Positions 32,335 to 44,255 of a stretch of 64,000 nucleotides of DNA are shown one piece after another (within the stretch, counting starts at the first letter, position 1; every line of letters starts with the position of its first letter). The notes beneath the pieces are model-generated. The model was not told the DNA's origin. It saw nothing but the letters and a program-made list of their open reading frames with translations, and searched no databases. This stretch comes from Protonemura montana (taxonomy: Eukaryota > Arthropoda > Insecta > Plecoptera > Nemouridae). Location: NCBI GenBank assembly GCA_947568835.1, contig OX387607.1, forward strand, positions 19,123,277 to 19,187,276, in the 5' to 3' direction. The translations under genes and the position numbers were made by a program.

Positions 32335-33445
32335 TGTTTAACGACGCATTGATTTGACAACTGGTCATGTGGCACTGGTCTAATAGCGTCGGTGAATGAG
32401 TGGATGATGATGAGGATGATGATGAACCTAACCTAGCCTAGAAGGAAGAAGAGTAAACCCGGTGCCGGCACGTAGCCTACTCCTGTCGAAGACCAAGGGG
32501 ACCACAGGCTTAACGTCCCTTCTGAAGGACGGTACAACGCGAACAACAGGATTCCTCCACAAATCCATGCTGTCGAGAGGTTGATAAGCAAGGCGAGTGA
32601 AGTTGCTGTACTAACTTTCATCCCTCCAACCTCTCTCCCGAACAGAACTGGTCATGTGTATGATGGTCACCCATCTAATACCTGACCCAGCGCAGTGTTG
32701 CTTAACTTTCATCCCTGCAACCTCTGTCCCGAACAGAACTGGTCATGTGTATGATGGTCACCCATCCAATACCTGACTCAGCGCAGTGTTGCTTAACTTT
32801 CATCCCTCCAACCTCTGTCCCGAACAGAACTGGTCATGTGTATGATGGTCACCCATCCAATACCTGACTCAGCGCAGTGTTGCTTAACTTTCATCCCTCC
32901 AGCCTCTCTCCCGAACAGAACTGGTCATGTGTATGATGGTCACCCATTCAATACCTGACCCAGCGCAGTGTTGCTTAACTTTCATCCCTGCAACCTCTGT
33001 CCCGAACAGAACTGGTCATGTGTATGATGGTCACCCATCCAATACCTGACTCAGCGCAGTGTTGCTTAACTTTCATCCCTCCAACCTCTGTCCCGAACAG
33101 AACTGGTCATGTGTATGATGGTCACCCATCCAATACCTGACCCAGCGCAGTGTTGCTTAACTTTCATCCCTCCAACCTCTCTCCCGACCAGAACTGGTCA
33201 TGTGTATGATAGTCACCCATCCAATACCTGACCCAGCCCAGTGTTGCTTAACTTTCATCCCTGCAACCTCTGTCCCGAACAGAACTGGTCATGTGTATGA
33301 TGGTCACCCATCCAATACCTGACTCAGCGCAGTGTTGCTTAACTTTCATCCCTCCAACCTCTCTCCCGAACAGAACTGGTCATGTGTATGATGGTCAGCC
33401 ATCCAATACCTGACCCAGCGCAGTGTTGCTTAACTTCGGTGATCT
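32335..33445 (-). repeat. 5S-derived SINE with 9 tandem heads
   Basis: Complete tail at 32335-32620 (GTTTAACGACGCA, ATGATGATGA, AAGCCTG-type block), then nine 91-bp units (GCTTAAC at 32699 to 33427, 8 x 91) and the start of the 5S-like head (CGGTGATCTCACG), where it breaks. Confidence 0.9.
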
Positions 33446-33551
33446 CACGACTTATTTAAACTTTCCAGATGACACACAGCTGTCTCGCCACTGAAAGCTC
33501 CTCGCGTCGCCAATCGATGACCGACGCCTGGCACCACGCGTCGGTCCGCGG

Positions 33552-33850
33552 GTTTCAGAGGTTGGAGGGATGAAAGTTAGTACAGCAACTTCACTCGCCT
33601 TGCTTATCAACCTCTCGACAGCATGGATTTGTGGAGGAATCCTGTTGTTCACGTTGTACCGTCCTTCGGAAGGGACGTTAAGCCTGTGGTCCCCTTGGTC
33701 TTCGACAGGAGTAGGCTACGTGTCGGCACCAGGTTACCCCTTCTCGCTTCTAGGCTAGGTTAGGTTCATCATCATCCACTCATTCACCGACGTCATTAGA
33801 CCAGTGCCGCATGACCAGATGTCAAAACAGTGCGTCGTTAAACACAACAA
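33552..33850 (+). repeat. 5S-SINE tail without head
   Basis: Starts at GAGGTTGGAGGGATG, then the standard tail to CGTCGTTAAACACAAC. It lies about 110 bp from the oppositely oriented SINE ending at 33445. Confidence 0.85.
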
Positions 33851-33924
33851 ATCAATCAATCATCGATCTGTAGATGGAAGCTAAACGTGACGGAAAGAAG
33901 AACCTGAGAGCGACTTGGTGCAGG

Positions 33925-34087
33925 GATACACGAAGAGGAACACGAAGAGGAACACGAAGAGGAACACGAAGAGGAACACGAAGAGGAACACGAAGAGGAA
34001 CACGAAGAGGAACACGAAGAGGAACACGAAGAGGAACACGAAGAGGAACACGAAGAGGAACACGAAGAGGAACACGAAGAGGAACAC
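33925..34087. repeat. 12-bp minisatellite, about 13 copies
   Basis: GAGGAACACGAA repeated almost perfectly. All frames are open (RGT, NTK, VPLR repeats) because the unit is a multiple of three without stops. Not a gene. Confidence 0.95.
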
Positions 34088-34247
34088 AATTACTTACCGA
34101 ACAATCGAAGCGCGATGGAAGAAACTGAAAGAACCTTGCGAGTGACCGAGCAGTGAGCGGTGCGAGGTGAGCGGTCGAGCGACTGATTGATACGGGAGTT
34201 CGACGGCAACTCCTGGGAACAGGGTTGCAGCGGCGATCCTCTCCCCT

Positions 34248-34270
34248 CCACCCCCCCCCCCCCCCCCCCC
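34248..34270 (+). repeat. Poly(C) tract, about 22 nt
   Basis: Near-pure C run within a C-rich region, a possible G-quadruplex/i-motif former and a likely sequencing-length uncertainty. Confidence 0.85.
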
Positions 34271-34399
34271 CTACTAAACAACACGACACCAAGGCAATGG
34301 GTGAGTCAAGGTTTTGATGGGAGGGGCGGTGACCTGCGCAGTGGTGTGCGATTGATCTCGCCCAACAAAGTTTCAAGATTCTAGTGACAAACACCGAGT

Positions 34400-34705
34400 C
34401 TTGTTGCGAAATCTTATCTTATTTGCAAACGTTCGAATTGCGCTAAGAAGTTCAATGGGAAGAGATTGACAGGTTGTGACGTGATATAGCGTCACTAGAA
34501 TCAGAGTGACTGTGAGTATTCACAGCCTCTTGGTTCTGCTCCTTGGAGATCCGTCATTCTCATTAAATACACTGAAATCGTTTCAAAAACGATATGTCCA
34601 AGTAGCTCAGTTTGTAAGCTCGGGTAACTCCGCAACTGGTCGAGATCGGGGTTCGAGTCCTCGCTTCAGCACCAATTTGTGAAAGGGTGTAAGTAAGGTG
34701 TAAGT
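34400..34705 (+). repeat. Single-unit tRNA-derived SINE with linked module
   Basis: The inverted module (34460-34565, see 29300-29460) precedes a tRNA-like core: TAGCTCAGTTTGTAAGC (A box) at about 34604-34620 and GGTTCGAGTCCTCGC (B box) at about 34650-34665, then CACCAATTTGTG. Not a functional tRNA: arms cannot be closed into a standard cloverleaf. Confidence 0.75.
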
Positions 34706-34821
34706 GTTCCTAATAAAATATTGTTGTGCTCGTGGAGTCGTCAGGTCAGGCACTTCTTGCAGGCTTCAAGAGAAAATATCAAGGTTATGACGCTGAGCCT
34801 GTTCTTTTATGTTTGAAAACA

Positions 34822-35995
34822 GCTCCCACTCCAATACACCTGAGTAAGCTCCCACTCCAATAGACCTGAGTAAGCTCCCACTGCAATACACCTGAGTAAG
34901 CTCCCACTCCAATAGACCTGAGTAAGCTCCCACTCCAATAGACCTGAGTAAGCTCCCACTCCAATAGACCTGAGTAAGCTCCCACTCCAATAGACCTGAG
35001 TAAGCTCCGACTCCAATAGACCTGAGTAAGCTCCCACTTCAATAGTCCTGAGTAAGCTCCCACTGCAATAGACCTGAGTAAGCTCCCACTCCAATAGACC
35101 TGAGTAAGCTCCCACTCCAATAGACCTGAGTAAGCTCCCACTCCAATAGACCTGAGTAAGCTCCCACTCCAATAGACCTGAGTAAGCTCCCACTCCAATA
35201 GACCTGAGTAAGCTCCCACTCCAATAGACCTGAGTAAGCTCTCACTCAAATAGACCTGAATAAGCTCCCACTCCAATAGACCTGAGTAAGCTCCCACTCC
35301 AATAGACCTGAGTAAGCTCCCACTCCAATAGACCTGAGGAAGCTCCCACTCCAATAGACCTGAGTAAGCTCCCACTCCAATAGACCTGAGTAAGCTCCCA
35401 CTCCAATAGACCAGAGGGAGCTCCCACTCCAATAGACCTGAGGAAGCTCCCACTCCAATAGACCTGAGTAAGCTGCCACTCCAATAGACCTGAGTAAGCT
35501 TCCACCCCAGTAGACCTGAGTAAGCTCCCACTGCAATAGACCTGAGTAAGCTCCCACTCCAATAGACCTGAGTAAGCTCCCACTCCAATAGACCTGAGTA
35601 AGCTCCGACTCCAATAGACCTGAGTAAGCTCCCACTTCAATAGACCTGAGTAAGCTCCCACCCCAATAGACCTGAGTAAGCTCCCACTCCAATAGACCTG
35701 AGTAAGCTCCCACTGCAATAGACCTGAGTAAGCTCCCACTCAAATAGACCTGAGTAAGCTCCCACTCAAATAGACCTGAGTAAGCTCCCACTCCAATAGA
35801 CCTGAGTAAGCTGACACTTCAATAGACCTGAGTAAGCTCCAACTCCAATAGACCTGAGTAAGCTCCCACTCCAATAGACCTGAGTAAGCTCCCACTCCAA
35901 TAGACCTGAGTAAGCTCCCACTCCAATAGACCTGAGTAAGCTCCCACTCCAATAGACCTGAGTAAGCTCCCACTCCAATAGACCTGAGTAAGCTT
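34822..35995. repeat. 26-bp minisatellite, second array, about 45 copies
   Basis: Same unit and orientation as 19088-21385 with more variants (TGCAATA, CGACTCC, GAGGAAGC). Ends sharply at GAGTAAGCTTAGAAC, where a 5S-SINE tail begins. Confidence 0.95.
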
Positions 35996-36000
35996 AGAAC

Positions 36001-36540
36001 AGAGGAGGGGAAACCCGGTGCCGGCACGTAGCCTACTCCTGTCGAAGAGCACCAAGGGGACCACCGGCTTAACGTCCCTTCCGAAGGACGGTACAACTCG
36101 AACAACAGGATTCCTCCACAAATCCATGCTGTCGAGAAGTTGATAAGCAAAGCGAGTGAAGTTGGTGTCGAGAGGTTGATAAGCAAGGCGAGTGAAGTTG
36201 CTGTACTAACTTTCATCCCTCCAACCTCTCTCCCGAACAGAACTGGTCATGTGTATGATGGTCACCCATCCAATACCTGACTCAGCGCAGTGTTGCGTAA
36301 CTTGCATCCCTCCAACCTCTCTCCCGAACAGAACTGGTCATGTGTATGATGGTCACCCATCCAATACCTGACTCAGCGCAGTGTTGCGTAACTTGCATCC
36401 CTCCAACCTCTCTCCCGAACAGAATTGGTCATGTGTATGATGGTCACCCATCCAATACCTGATTCAGCGCAGTGATGCTTAACTTTGGTGATCGCACGAG
36501 GACCGGTGTTTCCAACACGCCAAACAGTTCGGTAGCTCGC
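36001..36540 (-). repeat. 5S-derived SINE, 3 heads, near-complete
   Basis: Tail 36001-36215 (a 45-bp duplication of GTCGAGAAGTTGATAAGC-type sequence is present), three 91-bp units, and the 5S-like 5' end (TTTGGCGTGTTGGAAACACC, complement near 36495-36530). Confidence 0.88.
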
Positions 36541-37228
36541 GTCCGTTGGAGATGGCGACCATAATCCACATTTTCAGTTTTCATATGTAATTCAATGTTT
36601 AGCAGTTTAATGCTTGTAAATAAATAAATGACATCTCACTTTAAGCTGTGAGATAGCTGTTTATGCACAGATAGCTTTTCAGATGTGAAACCAGAAGACC
36701 AATTATCTATTATTTTTTCTAATGCCATCTACTACAGAATTCAGACAAATTGTTTATATGTATGAATGCATAGCTACCTCAACAGCTGTAAGGACTTCTT
36801 TATAAATAGAGAAGTCCAACTTAACATTTTTCACAAGAAACTCCTATAATTATCTAAAAGGCACCAAAGGTTATGTACGTGTTATGCATATTCTTTTTGG
36901 ATTAGAGATTCTAATTTTCCTGGACATTAGTTTTGCTCTTCTGTAAGTTATGAGGACGACGCTTGTTAAAATCTAAGTTTAATTGCTGCTCTACTCGTAC
37001 AAGAAAGCTTCAAGTACTTTCTCCTCTCAAGGACGGCTCAGACAGAATTACTTAGGTTTAGTCACCAACTCAGGACCTGTGCTAACTTTAAATCTACGCT
37101 GACCCTCGGAACTGTCATACTGATTAACTTGGTAAATATAAAGATATTTCTGTAATGAAGGGGAAAGAAGAGGAAGGAAGGCGGTTGATTTGTAAATGTT
37201 TCATCGTTTTATTACATGCATACATGTA
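36541..37228. other. AT-rich noncoding spacer
   Basis: I see no gene, RNA or repeat family member in this stretch. Confidence 0.4.
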
Positions 37229-37415
37229 AATAAGAAGTTATGCTTGCTTTTTAGAAAAACTATTTGAACTGGGTTTTGAATGCTAAGTAAAAGGCTACTA
37301 AATTTAGTTGTCCTTTACTTAGCATTCAAAACCCAGTTCAAATAGATTTCCAAAACCTTGTGCTAAGGATAAATCAAGTAGACATGAGTCTAAAAACCAT
37401 CATAAGTTATGCTTG
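37229..37415. repeat. Palindromic foldback element, inverted copy
   Basis: TTTTTAGAAAAACTATTTGA and its mirrored arm around 37300; the external flank CTCATGT/TTATCCTTAGCAC is on the opposite side compared with 32035-32210, so this copy is inverted. Confidence 0.85.
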
Positions 37416-37548
37416 CCTTCAATTGTAAATCATTATGAATACAAAGGTCAGGATCATATTTATTTTAGAAATAACACAACTAAGAAACCGACAAAGTTAG
37501 CTTTCAATTCACAACGGATCTGAGCCAAGAGGGAAATCTCATTAATAT

Positions 37549-37829
37549 TATTATTTAATTATTATCATTGTGTTCAAATACGCATTTAAAATAAAATTTA
37601 ACGTATTTTTTCTTTTTATAATCCGATCATAACTTTTCTATTTCTATTTGTTTTAAGAATGGCTAAAATATGAATTCTCGTGGCGGGATTAAAACGGGCT
37701 GTGATTAACTACACGTAGTTCTGACGTCATTTTGTTGTATCCTTTGCGTTCGCTTCTGTTTCTTGACGTCATACTGACGTCAGATTTCACTTCATGTCAT
37801 AAAAAATGGCGACCCTCGTTTTCGTACGA
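37549..37829 (-). repeat. Dispersed TGACGTCA repeat, inverted copy
   Basis: Reverse complement of 678-960, including three TGACGTCA sites around 37721-37783. Confidence 0.8.
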
Positions 37830-38548
37830 GATTCAAACGCAAACATTTTAAACAGAGATATTTTATTCAAAATTGGATTTAGAAGAAAATAAAAAAATAA
37901 ATACGTGTTCATTATTTTCTCACAAATAAAATAAGTAAAAATAGTTTCAAATTTTAAGAGATTTCCCAATTAAATGATGAGATTATTTTTGCAACGAGAG
38001 GTGAAAACAACTGAAAAGGTTTTGCAAAATTGATTTTTGATTTCACCAACAAACAAATTAATTTAGATAAAACTTGGTTTCGACCGACGATTTAATTATC
38101 TCTGAAAAAAACCACATTTTCTAAACGCCGAGCAATTAAATCAAGCCAACGAAAGTAAAACAAGAAAAATTTAGTTTTCGGCCCAGAGTTTCAATTACAA
38201 GGGAATGTTTTGTGATTAAGAAATCCATTCCTAGGTTCAAATTTAGAATTGAGACGAAGAGAAAATATTGAAAAATCAAAACAAACTTTGTTACATGCAG
38301 TGATTTCCTGTCAAATTATTACCACATTTGAATGATACTTTCATCTTATTTTCCTGTTTTAAAATTCTCAAAAAACAGAAAATCAGTAAAACTGAACTGG
38401 ACTTTTAAACAGAGTTACACGTGACTTGAATAAAACCACAAAATATTTTCTCCAAATGATTTTTACAATTACAATGCAATATTAACGTTGAAACTTGAAG
38501 AGCGTCGTTTAAACTTTCACATTCGTTAGTTTGTAGATCTGAAGGTCG
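37830..38548. other. 3' flank of the CD2BP2 homologue
   Basis: AT-rich; will contain its 3' UTR on the - strand. No confident poly(A) signal chosen. Confidence 0.4.
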
Positions 38549-41500
38549 CTAGAGATAAAGATCGAAGTCTATACGCTGCGACGTGTAGAATTCTCCCTCC
38601 TGACCGCATTTTCTAACCCAGACTTCTTTCTTGAAGAAACCCTCGTCAACCCAGGCCTGCATCTCAGATGAGGAGTGGGGGCCGTGAACGTCTGAACTGC
38701 CCTTCTCCCACTTAAACTCCCAGCGTAGTTCTGTAGGCATGACAACAATCCGTTAGCAACATAACAGTCCGTTAGCAACATAACAATCCGTTAGCAACAT
38801 AACAGTCCGTTAGCAACATAACAATCCGTTAGCAACATAACACTCCGTTAGCAACATAACACTCCGTTAGCAACATAACACTCCGTTAGCAACATAACAA
38901 TCCGTTAGCAACATAACACTCCGTTAGCAACATAACACTCCGTTAGCAACATAACACTCCGTTAGCAACATAACAATCCGTTAGCAACATAACACTCCGT
39001 TAGCAACATAACAATCCGTTAGCAACATAACAGTCCGTTAGCAACATAACAATCCGTTAGCAACATAACACTCCGTTAGCAACATAACAATCCGTTAGCA
39101 ACATAACAGTCCGTTAGCAACATAACAATCCGTTAGCAACATAACAATCCGTTAGCAACATAACACTCCGTTAGCAACACAACAATCCGTTAGCAACATA
39201 ACAGTCCGTTAGCAACATAACAATCCGTTAGCAACATAACACTCCGTTAGCAACATAACAATCCGTTAGCAACATAACAATCCGTTAGCAACATAACACT
39301 CCGTTAGCAACATAACAATCCGTTAGCAACATAACAGTCTGTTAGCAACATAACACTCTGTTAGCAACATAACACTCTGTTAGCAACATAACACTCCGTT
39401 AGCAACATAACACTCTGTTAGCAACATAACACTCCGTTAGCAACATAACAATCCGTTAGCAACATAACAGTCCATTAGCAACATAACAATCCGTTAGCAA
39501 CATAACAGTCCGTTAGCAACATAACACTCCGTTAGCAACATAACACTCCGTTAGCAACATAACAATCCGTTAGCAACATAACAATCCGTTAGCAACATAA
39601 CACTCTGTTAGCAACATAACACTCCGTTAGCAACATAACACTCTGTTAGCAACATAACAATCCGTTAGCAACATAACAATCCGTTAGCAACATAACAGTC
39701 CGTTAGCAACATAACAGTCCATTAGCAACATAACAGTCCGTTAGCAACATAACACTCCGTTAGCAACATAACACTCCGTTAGCAACATAACAATCCGTTA
39801 GCAACATAACACTCCGTTAGCAACATAACACTCTGTTAGTAAAATCTTCAATTTCTCTTGCCCTAGATTTTTTGCACTCCAGCGGGTAAACCCCTTCTGC
39901 GATTTGAACCAAATTTACAGAGAACATTTTTGTTTTCTCCGCTCAGACCTGCCACGTTTTGGAGAAACGGTAAAATAGTTGAGAAGCTTTGAACAATTGA
40001 CAAAGTAGGATTTTGGTTACTTGAGCACGAACAAACGGGCCGACAAGAGCTACCGAAGATTTGACTACGCTATTCAATAACCCTCTGTTATCAAATTAAT
40101 TGTTAACCTTTAGTTTCGGATGTAGCCGCCGCCCCTTCTTGCTCCTCTATCCTCGGCTTCTTGGCAGCCGGTGGTTCTGATTGGCTGGTCTCCGCACGTT
40201 GCTTTTCCTTCGAGTCAAAGTCGTCAGCGTACATGTCTAGGTCACCCGACTGCCCCGCGGTCGGTGCCGAGAGCAAGCATTTCATGGAACTCTTCTCGGC
40301 CAACTTGATCTGCAAAACAAGTTGATGTCATTCTACAACCATTGCTGCAGTTGCCCATCATTACCATTCATTACCAGACCATTACCAGACCATTACCAGA
40401 CCATTACAGATCATCGAGGTCACATAGCTTTACAGGGCTACATATTCCTTCTGATGGTTAAACAAGCTCAAACCAGTAAGCAAAGAAGGGAAACTGAGCT
40501 AGGCTCGACAAATCAAAGACTGATTAGTATTTCATAGATAAATTAGATTCACTAACAGTTTGGCGTGTTGGAAACACCGGTTCTCGATAGATCACTAAAA
40601 TTAAGCAATACTGCGCTGGGTCATGTATTGGATGGGTGACCATCATACACATGACCAGTTCTGTTCGGGAGAGAGGTTGGAGGGATGAAAGTTAAGTAAC
40701 ACTGCGATGGGTCAGGTATTGGATGGGTGACCATCATACACATGACCAGTTCTGTTCGGGAGAGAGGTTGGAGGGATGAAAGTTAAGTAACACTGCGATG
40801 GGTCAGGTATTGGATAGGTGACCATCATACACATGACCAGTTCTGTTCGGGAGAGAGGTTGAAGGGATGAAAGTTAGTACAGCAACTTTACTCGCCTTGC
40901 TTATCAACCTCTCGACAGCATGGATTTGTGGAGGAATCCTGTTGTTCGCGTTGTACCGTCCTTCTGAAGGGACGTTAAGCCGGTGGTCCCCTTGGTGCTC
41001 TTCGACAGGAGTAGGCTAAGTGCCGGCACCGGGTTTCTCCTCCTCCCTTCTTGGCTAGGTTAGGTTCATCATCATCCTCATAATCGTCCACCGACGCCAT
41101 TAGACCAGTGCCACATGGCCAGATGTCAAAACAGTGTCTTTAACACCAGAAATAATAATTAAATAGATTCCAGGAAACATGACAGACCAGGTGGTCTATG
41201 TGGACGTTAAATTAGCATCCAAGAGCTGCTAAATACTTGTCCATATGAGTGTTTGCAACCACTTTCCCTTTGAAGGAATCTTTTATCCGACCACACGAAG
41301 CTGGAATCTGCTTGTCTGGATAGTTCAGTTGGTACAACACCAGACCGGTTTCTATCCCGGTTCAGTTGCACATTCCTTCAGTCTAGCTTTCTTCCGTCAT
41401 TGGATTAATTTCTCAACTTGTATCCAAGGTTTTCAGCGCCATGTTTGTGATATATTTTCATTCCCCCAATAAACACATAGTTAAATGCTCATTTTTCGTA

Positions 41501-44255
41501 ATAATATTGTTAGCAATTTTTATTAGAATAAACTGGTGGGGTATTTACTTCCCACTGATGCTCTGTAGTCGAACATATATACTTCCCACTGATGCTCTGT
41601 AGTTGAACATATATACTTCCCACTGATGCTCTGTAGTTGAACATATATACTTCCCACTGATGCTCTGTAGTTGCACATATATACTTCCCACTGATTCTCT
41701 GTAGTTGAACATATATACTTCCCACTGATGCTCTGTAGTTGAACATATATACTTCCCACTGATGCTCTGTAGTTGCACATATATACTTCCCACTGATGCT
41801 CTGTAGTTGAACATATATACTTCCCACTGATGCTCTGTAGTTGAACATATATACTTCCCACTGATGCTCTGTAGTTGAACATATATACTTCCCACTGATG
41901 CTCTGTAGTTGAACATATATACTTCCCACTGATTCTCTGTAGTTGAACATATATACTTCCCACTGATGCTCTGTAGTTGAACATATATACTTCCCACTGA
42001 TGCTCTGTAGTTGAACATATATACTTCCCACTGATGCTCTGTAGTTGAACATATATACTTCCCACTGATGCTCTGCAGTTGAACATATATACTTCCCACT
42101 GATGCTCTGTAGTTGAACATATATACTTCCCACTGATGCTCTGTAGTTGAACATATATACTTCCCACTGATGCTCTGTAGTTGAACATATATACTTCCCA
42201 CTGATGCTCTGTAGTTGAACATATATATCCTAATAAAGATGCACAGCAATTTAAAAAAAGGGGAAAACTTATTCCTGTCGACCATTTTGTGGGTGAATGT
42301 CGGCTGAATGTGGCAACTCACAGCCTCTGTGATCGTCTCGTAGCTCTCCTGGTAGATGTCCATGTTGCCGTCTCGAGTCAGAACGTTGTTTGCGTGCTCC
42401 GTCAGGGCCACGACTTCACGCTGCCCGGGCAAGTCAACATCTTGTCCGGCTTTCTTGCGCTTCCACCGCTCAGAAGCTGTCATCGTCTTGCCCCCACCTG
42501 CAATGTTGGCACTGAGTATTAGAAACACAACCCACAATTGACAAGCTCAAGAACAAGCTTAGCGTAGAAGGATTTTTAAACTTGGCTATCATATGGGACT
42601 GCACACAATTGACATAGCAATAAGCACAAGCATAGCACACAAGGATCTTAAAACTTGGTTATCATATGGGACTGCACACAATTGACATGTAGCAATAAGC
42701 ACAAGCATAGCACACAAGGATCTTAAAACTTGGTTATCATATGGGACTGCACACAATTGACATAGCAATAAGCACAAGCATAGCACACAAGGATCTTAAA
42801 ACTTGGTTATCATATGGGACTGCACACAATTGACATAGCAATAAGCACAAGGACAGCGCACAGTGATCTAAAGGTCTACCCAAAAAAGTTTTAATTAAAT
42901 GTAGCAAACGATGTGTGTGTTTATCAACAAACAAAGTGTTATTCTAAATATTTGTAGCACGCCAAGCAAGCTACCTGTGGACCGAAGTTCTACATTGGTA
43001 ACTAACCTAACCTCCTGATTGCCTTGGCAACTGTTTCTCCAGGTTTCATGAACTCCAGCATCCGCTTGTAGTCTGGTACGCTGTCGAACGGCGTAACGAT
43101 GTTGTCGCTGTCGTCACTGTCGTCGCTGTTTTCCTGCTCCTTGCTCTCGTCTGGCTTTTTGATCTTGACCCAGTCGATGTTCTCCAGCCAGTTGTCTCGT
43201 ACGAGCTTCTCCTTGTTCCAGTGGTAGTTTCCGTCAGTGTCAAAGTGACCTTCTTCCAGTTCCTCCTTCATGTTGAATGGAGTGATGCGCACCTCTCCCT
43301 CCATGTTGGCTGCACCATCTTCTTGGCCTACAGGAAATAAGGTCATGGAGTTATTTGTAATCTTACTTAAATTGCAAACGCTTGCAATGCCCGGGGTATT
43401 TTTTTATTATGAGCACTATGAACCTTTCAAAAATTGATGCCCAAACAGGAACTCAAACCCCAACCCTCCTAAAATGACTTTCATTTTATTGCCAGAGTTT
43501 TTTAGCGACTGGCTGTTGTGGTCTGTATATTGTAATGATCAGAGTCTTGTTTGGTATGTTGATTTCTAATCTGCTAATTTCTATACAGCCTCTCTTACCC
43601 CAGCCCATTTACAGCCCATCTACAGCCCATCCAAAGATATAACCATCTTGAATTGTGAGTGGATTTTATTTCACAGAAATAATTGATTTAAACTGATAAT
43701 TATTTCCTGTTTGTAGGAATCTCTTAAACTAAAACGTACAAATGCACCCCGCCTCCCATGGACTGCGGTCGAAAGGTGGGCTGCCAATTCCCTATGAATC
43801 TTCAACCCCCAGTTTAGTTCTGAACCAACCAAAAATAAAGCCAACTAGAAGTGTTCCAAATCCTGCGCTAGCAGCTATTGGCAAAGCACGATTGCCTTCC
43901 TTGTGGATGTGCCAAATCTAGAAAATGATTACTAACATCTTAACACCAGCACTAATTTACCAAGCTATGGGGCCATCAATGAAATAGGCACATACCTTCA
44001 GTCTGTAAAATGTATGCCACATCAATAAATACAATACATATTAAGCTGTAAACATTTAACGATCTTACCTTCTATTTCGTCCTCTTCGAGAATATTGTAA
44101 TTTTTCTCCTCGCCATCGTCTTCTTCATCAGAGTCTAAAGAGTTCTTTTTGATCACATCAGTTTTCGGCTTATTTTTACTCTCCTCCCAATCTGCTTCCA
44201 ACTCTTCTTCCAGTTTTGGCATCGGACTCTCCTCGTCCAGTTTGCGTTTCGACAT
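38549..44255 (-). CDS. CD2BP2: CD2BP2 homologue (U5-52K, GYF-domain spliceosomal protein), complete
   Basis: Five exons on the - strand: 44255-44069, 43327-43007, 42497-42322, 40309-40108, 38730-38549; phases 1, 1, 0, 1; 355 aa. The N terminus is acidic with a basic MSKRK start. The middle holds the family blocks VRITPFNMKEELEEGHFD, NYHWNK, WLENIDW, MLEFMKPGETVAKAIRRLG and AKTMTASERWKR-like sequence. The C terminus is a GYF domain (about 296-355): W299, F301, W303, G312-P313, M319, W322, G326-F327-F328, ending RIDFDLYL. Known orthologues (341 aa in human) are U5 snRNP proteins that bind proline-rich motifs through GYF. Here GPF is GPH (H314) and GYF is GFF. Donors are GTAAGA, GTTAGT, GTGAGT, GTTAAC. 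Introns 2, 3 and 4 each hold minisatellites. Divergent from the zinc-finger gene. Confidence 0.95.
38749..39838. repeat. 19-bp array of about 58 units in CD2BP2 intron 4
   Basis: Unit CCGTTAGCAACATAACAAT with AAT/AGT/ACT variants. On the transcribed - strand each unit contains TTGCTAAC, a branch-point consensus. The array begins within about 20 nt of the exon 5 acceptor. Confidence 0.95.
40556..41150 (+). repeat. Full-length 5S-derived SINE, 3 heads, in CD2BP2 intron 3
   Basis: Best-preserved 5' end: TTTGGCGTGTTGGAAACACC, GGTTCTCGATAGATCAC, AAATTAAGCAATACTGCGC, GGATGGGTGACC, closely following 5S rRNA up to about position 75. Three 91-bp units, then the tail to GTCTTTAACACC. Antisense to the gene. 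Confidence 0.9.
41545..42228. repeat. 34-bp minisatellite, second array, about 20 copies
   Basis: Same family and orientation as 6405-7290, here in CD2BP2 intron 3. The open frames it creates on the - strand run into exon 3 by chance. Confidence 0.95.
42585..42870 (-). repeat. 73-bp minisatellite, 4 copies, in CD2BP2 intron 2
   Basis: Reverse complement of the 14925-15985 family. One unit has a 2-bp insertion (ACATGTAGC). Confidence 0.92.
43360..43475 (-). repeat. tRNA-derived SINE 3' fragment
   Basis: Body (TTGCAAACGCTTGCAATGCCC), inverted-repeat arm (AACCTTTCAAAAATTGATGCC) and a decayed B box, then truncation. In CD2BP2 intron 1. Confidence 0.7.

Noticed and set aside
33852-34394. 180-codon frame with VPLR repeats
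   Set aside because: 12-bp repeat plus C-rich tract; competing frames on both strands; no homology.
41315-41375. tRNA-like relic (GATAGTTCAGTTGGTAC ... CCCGGTTCAGTTG)
   Set aside because: A-box-like part is good, but the B box is poor and no SINE body or arms can be followed.
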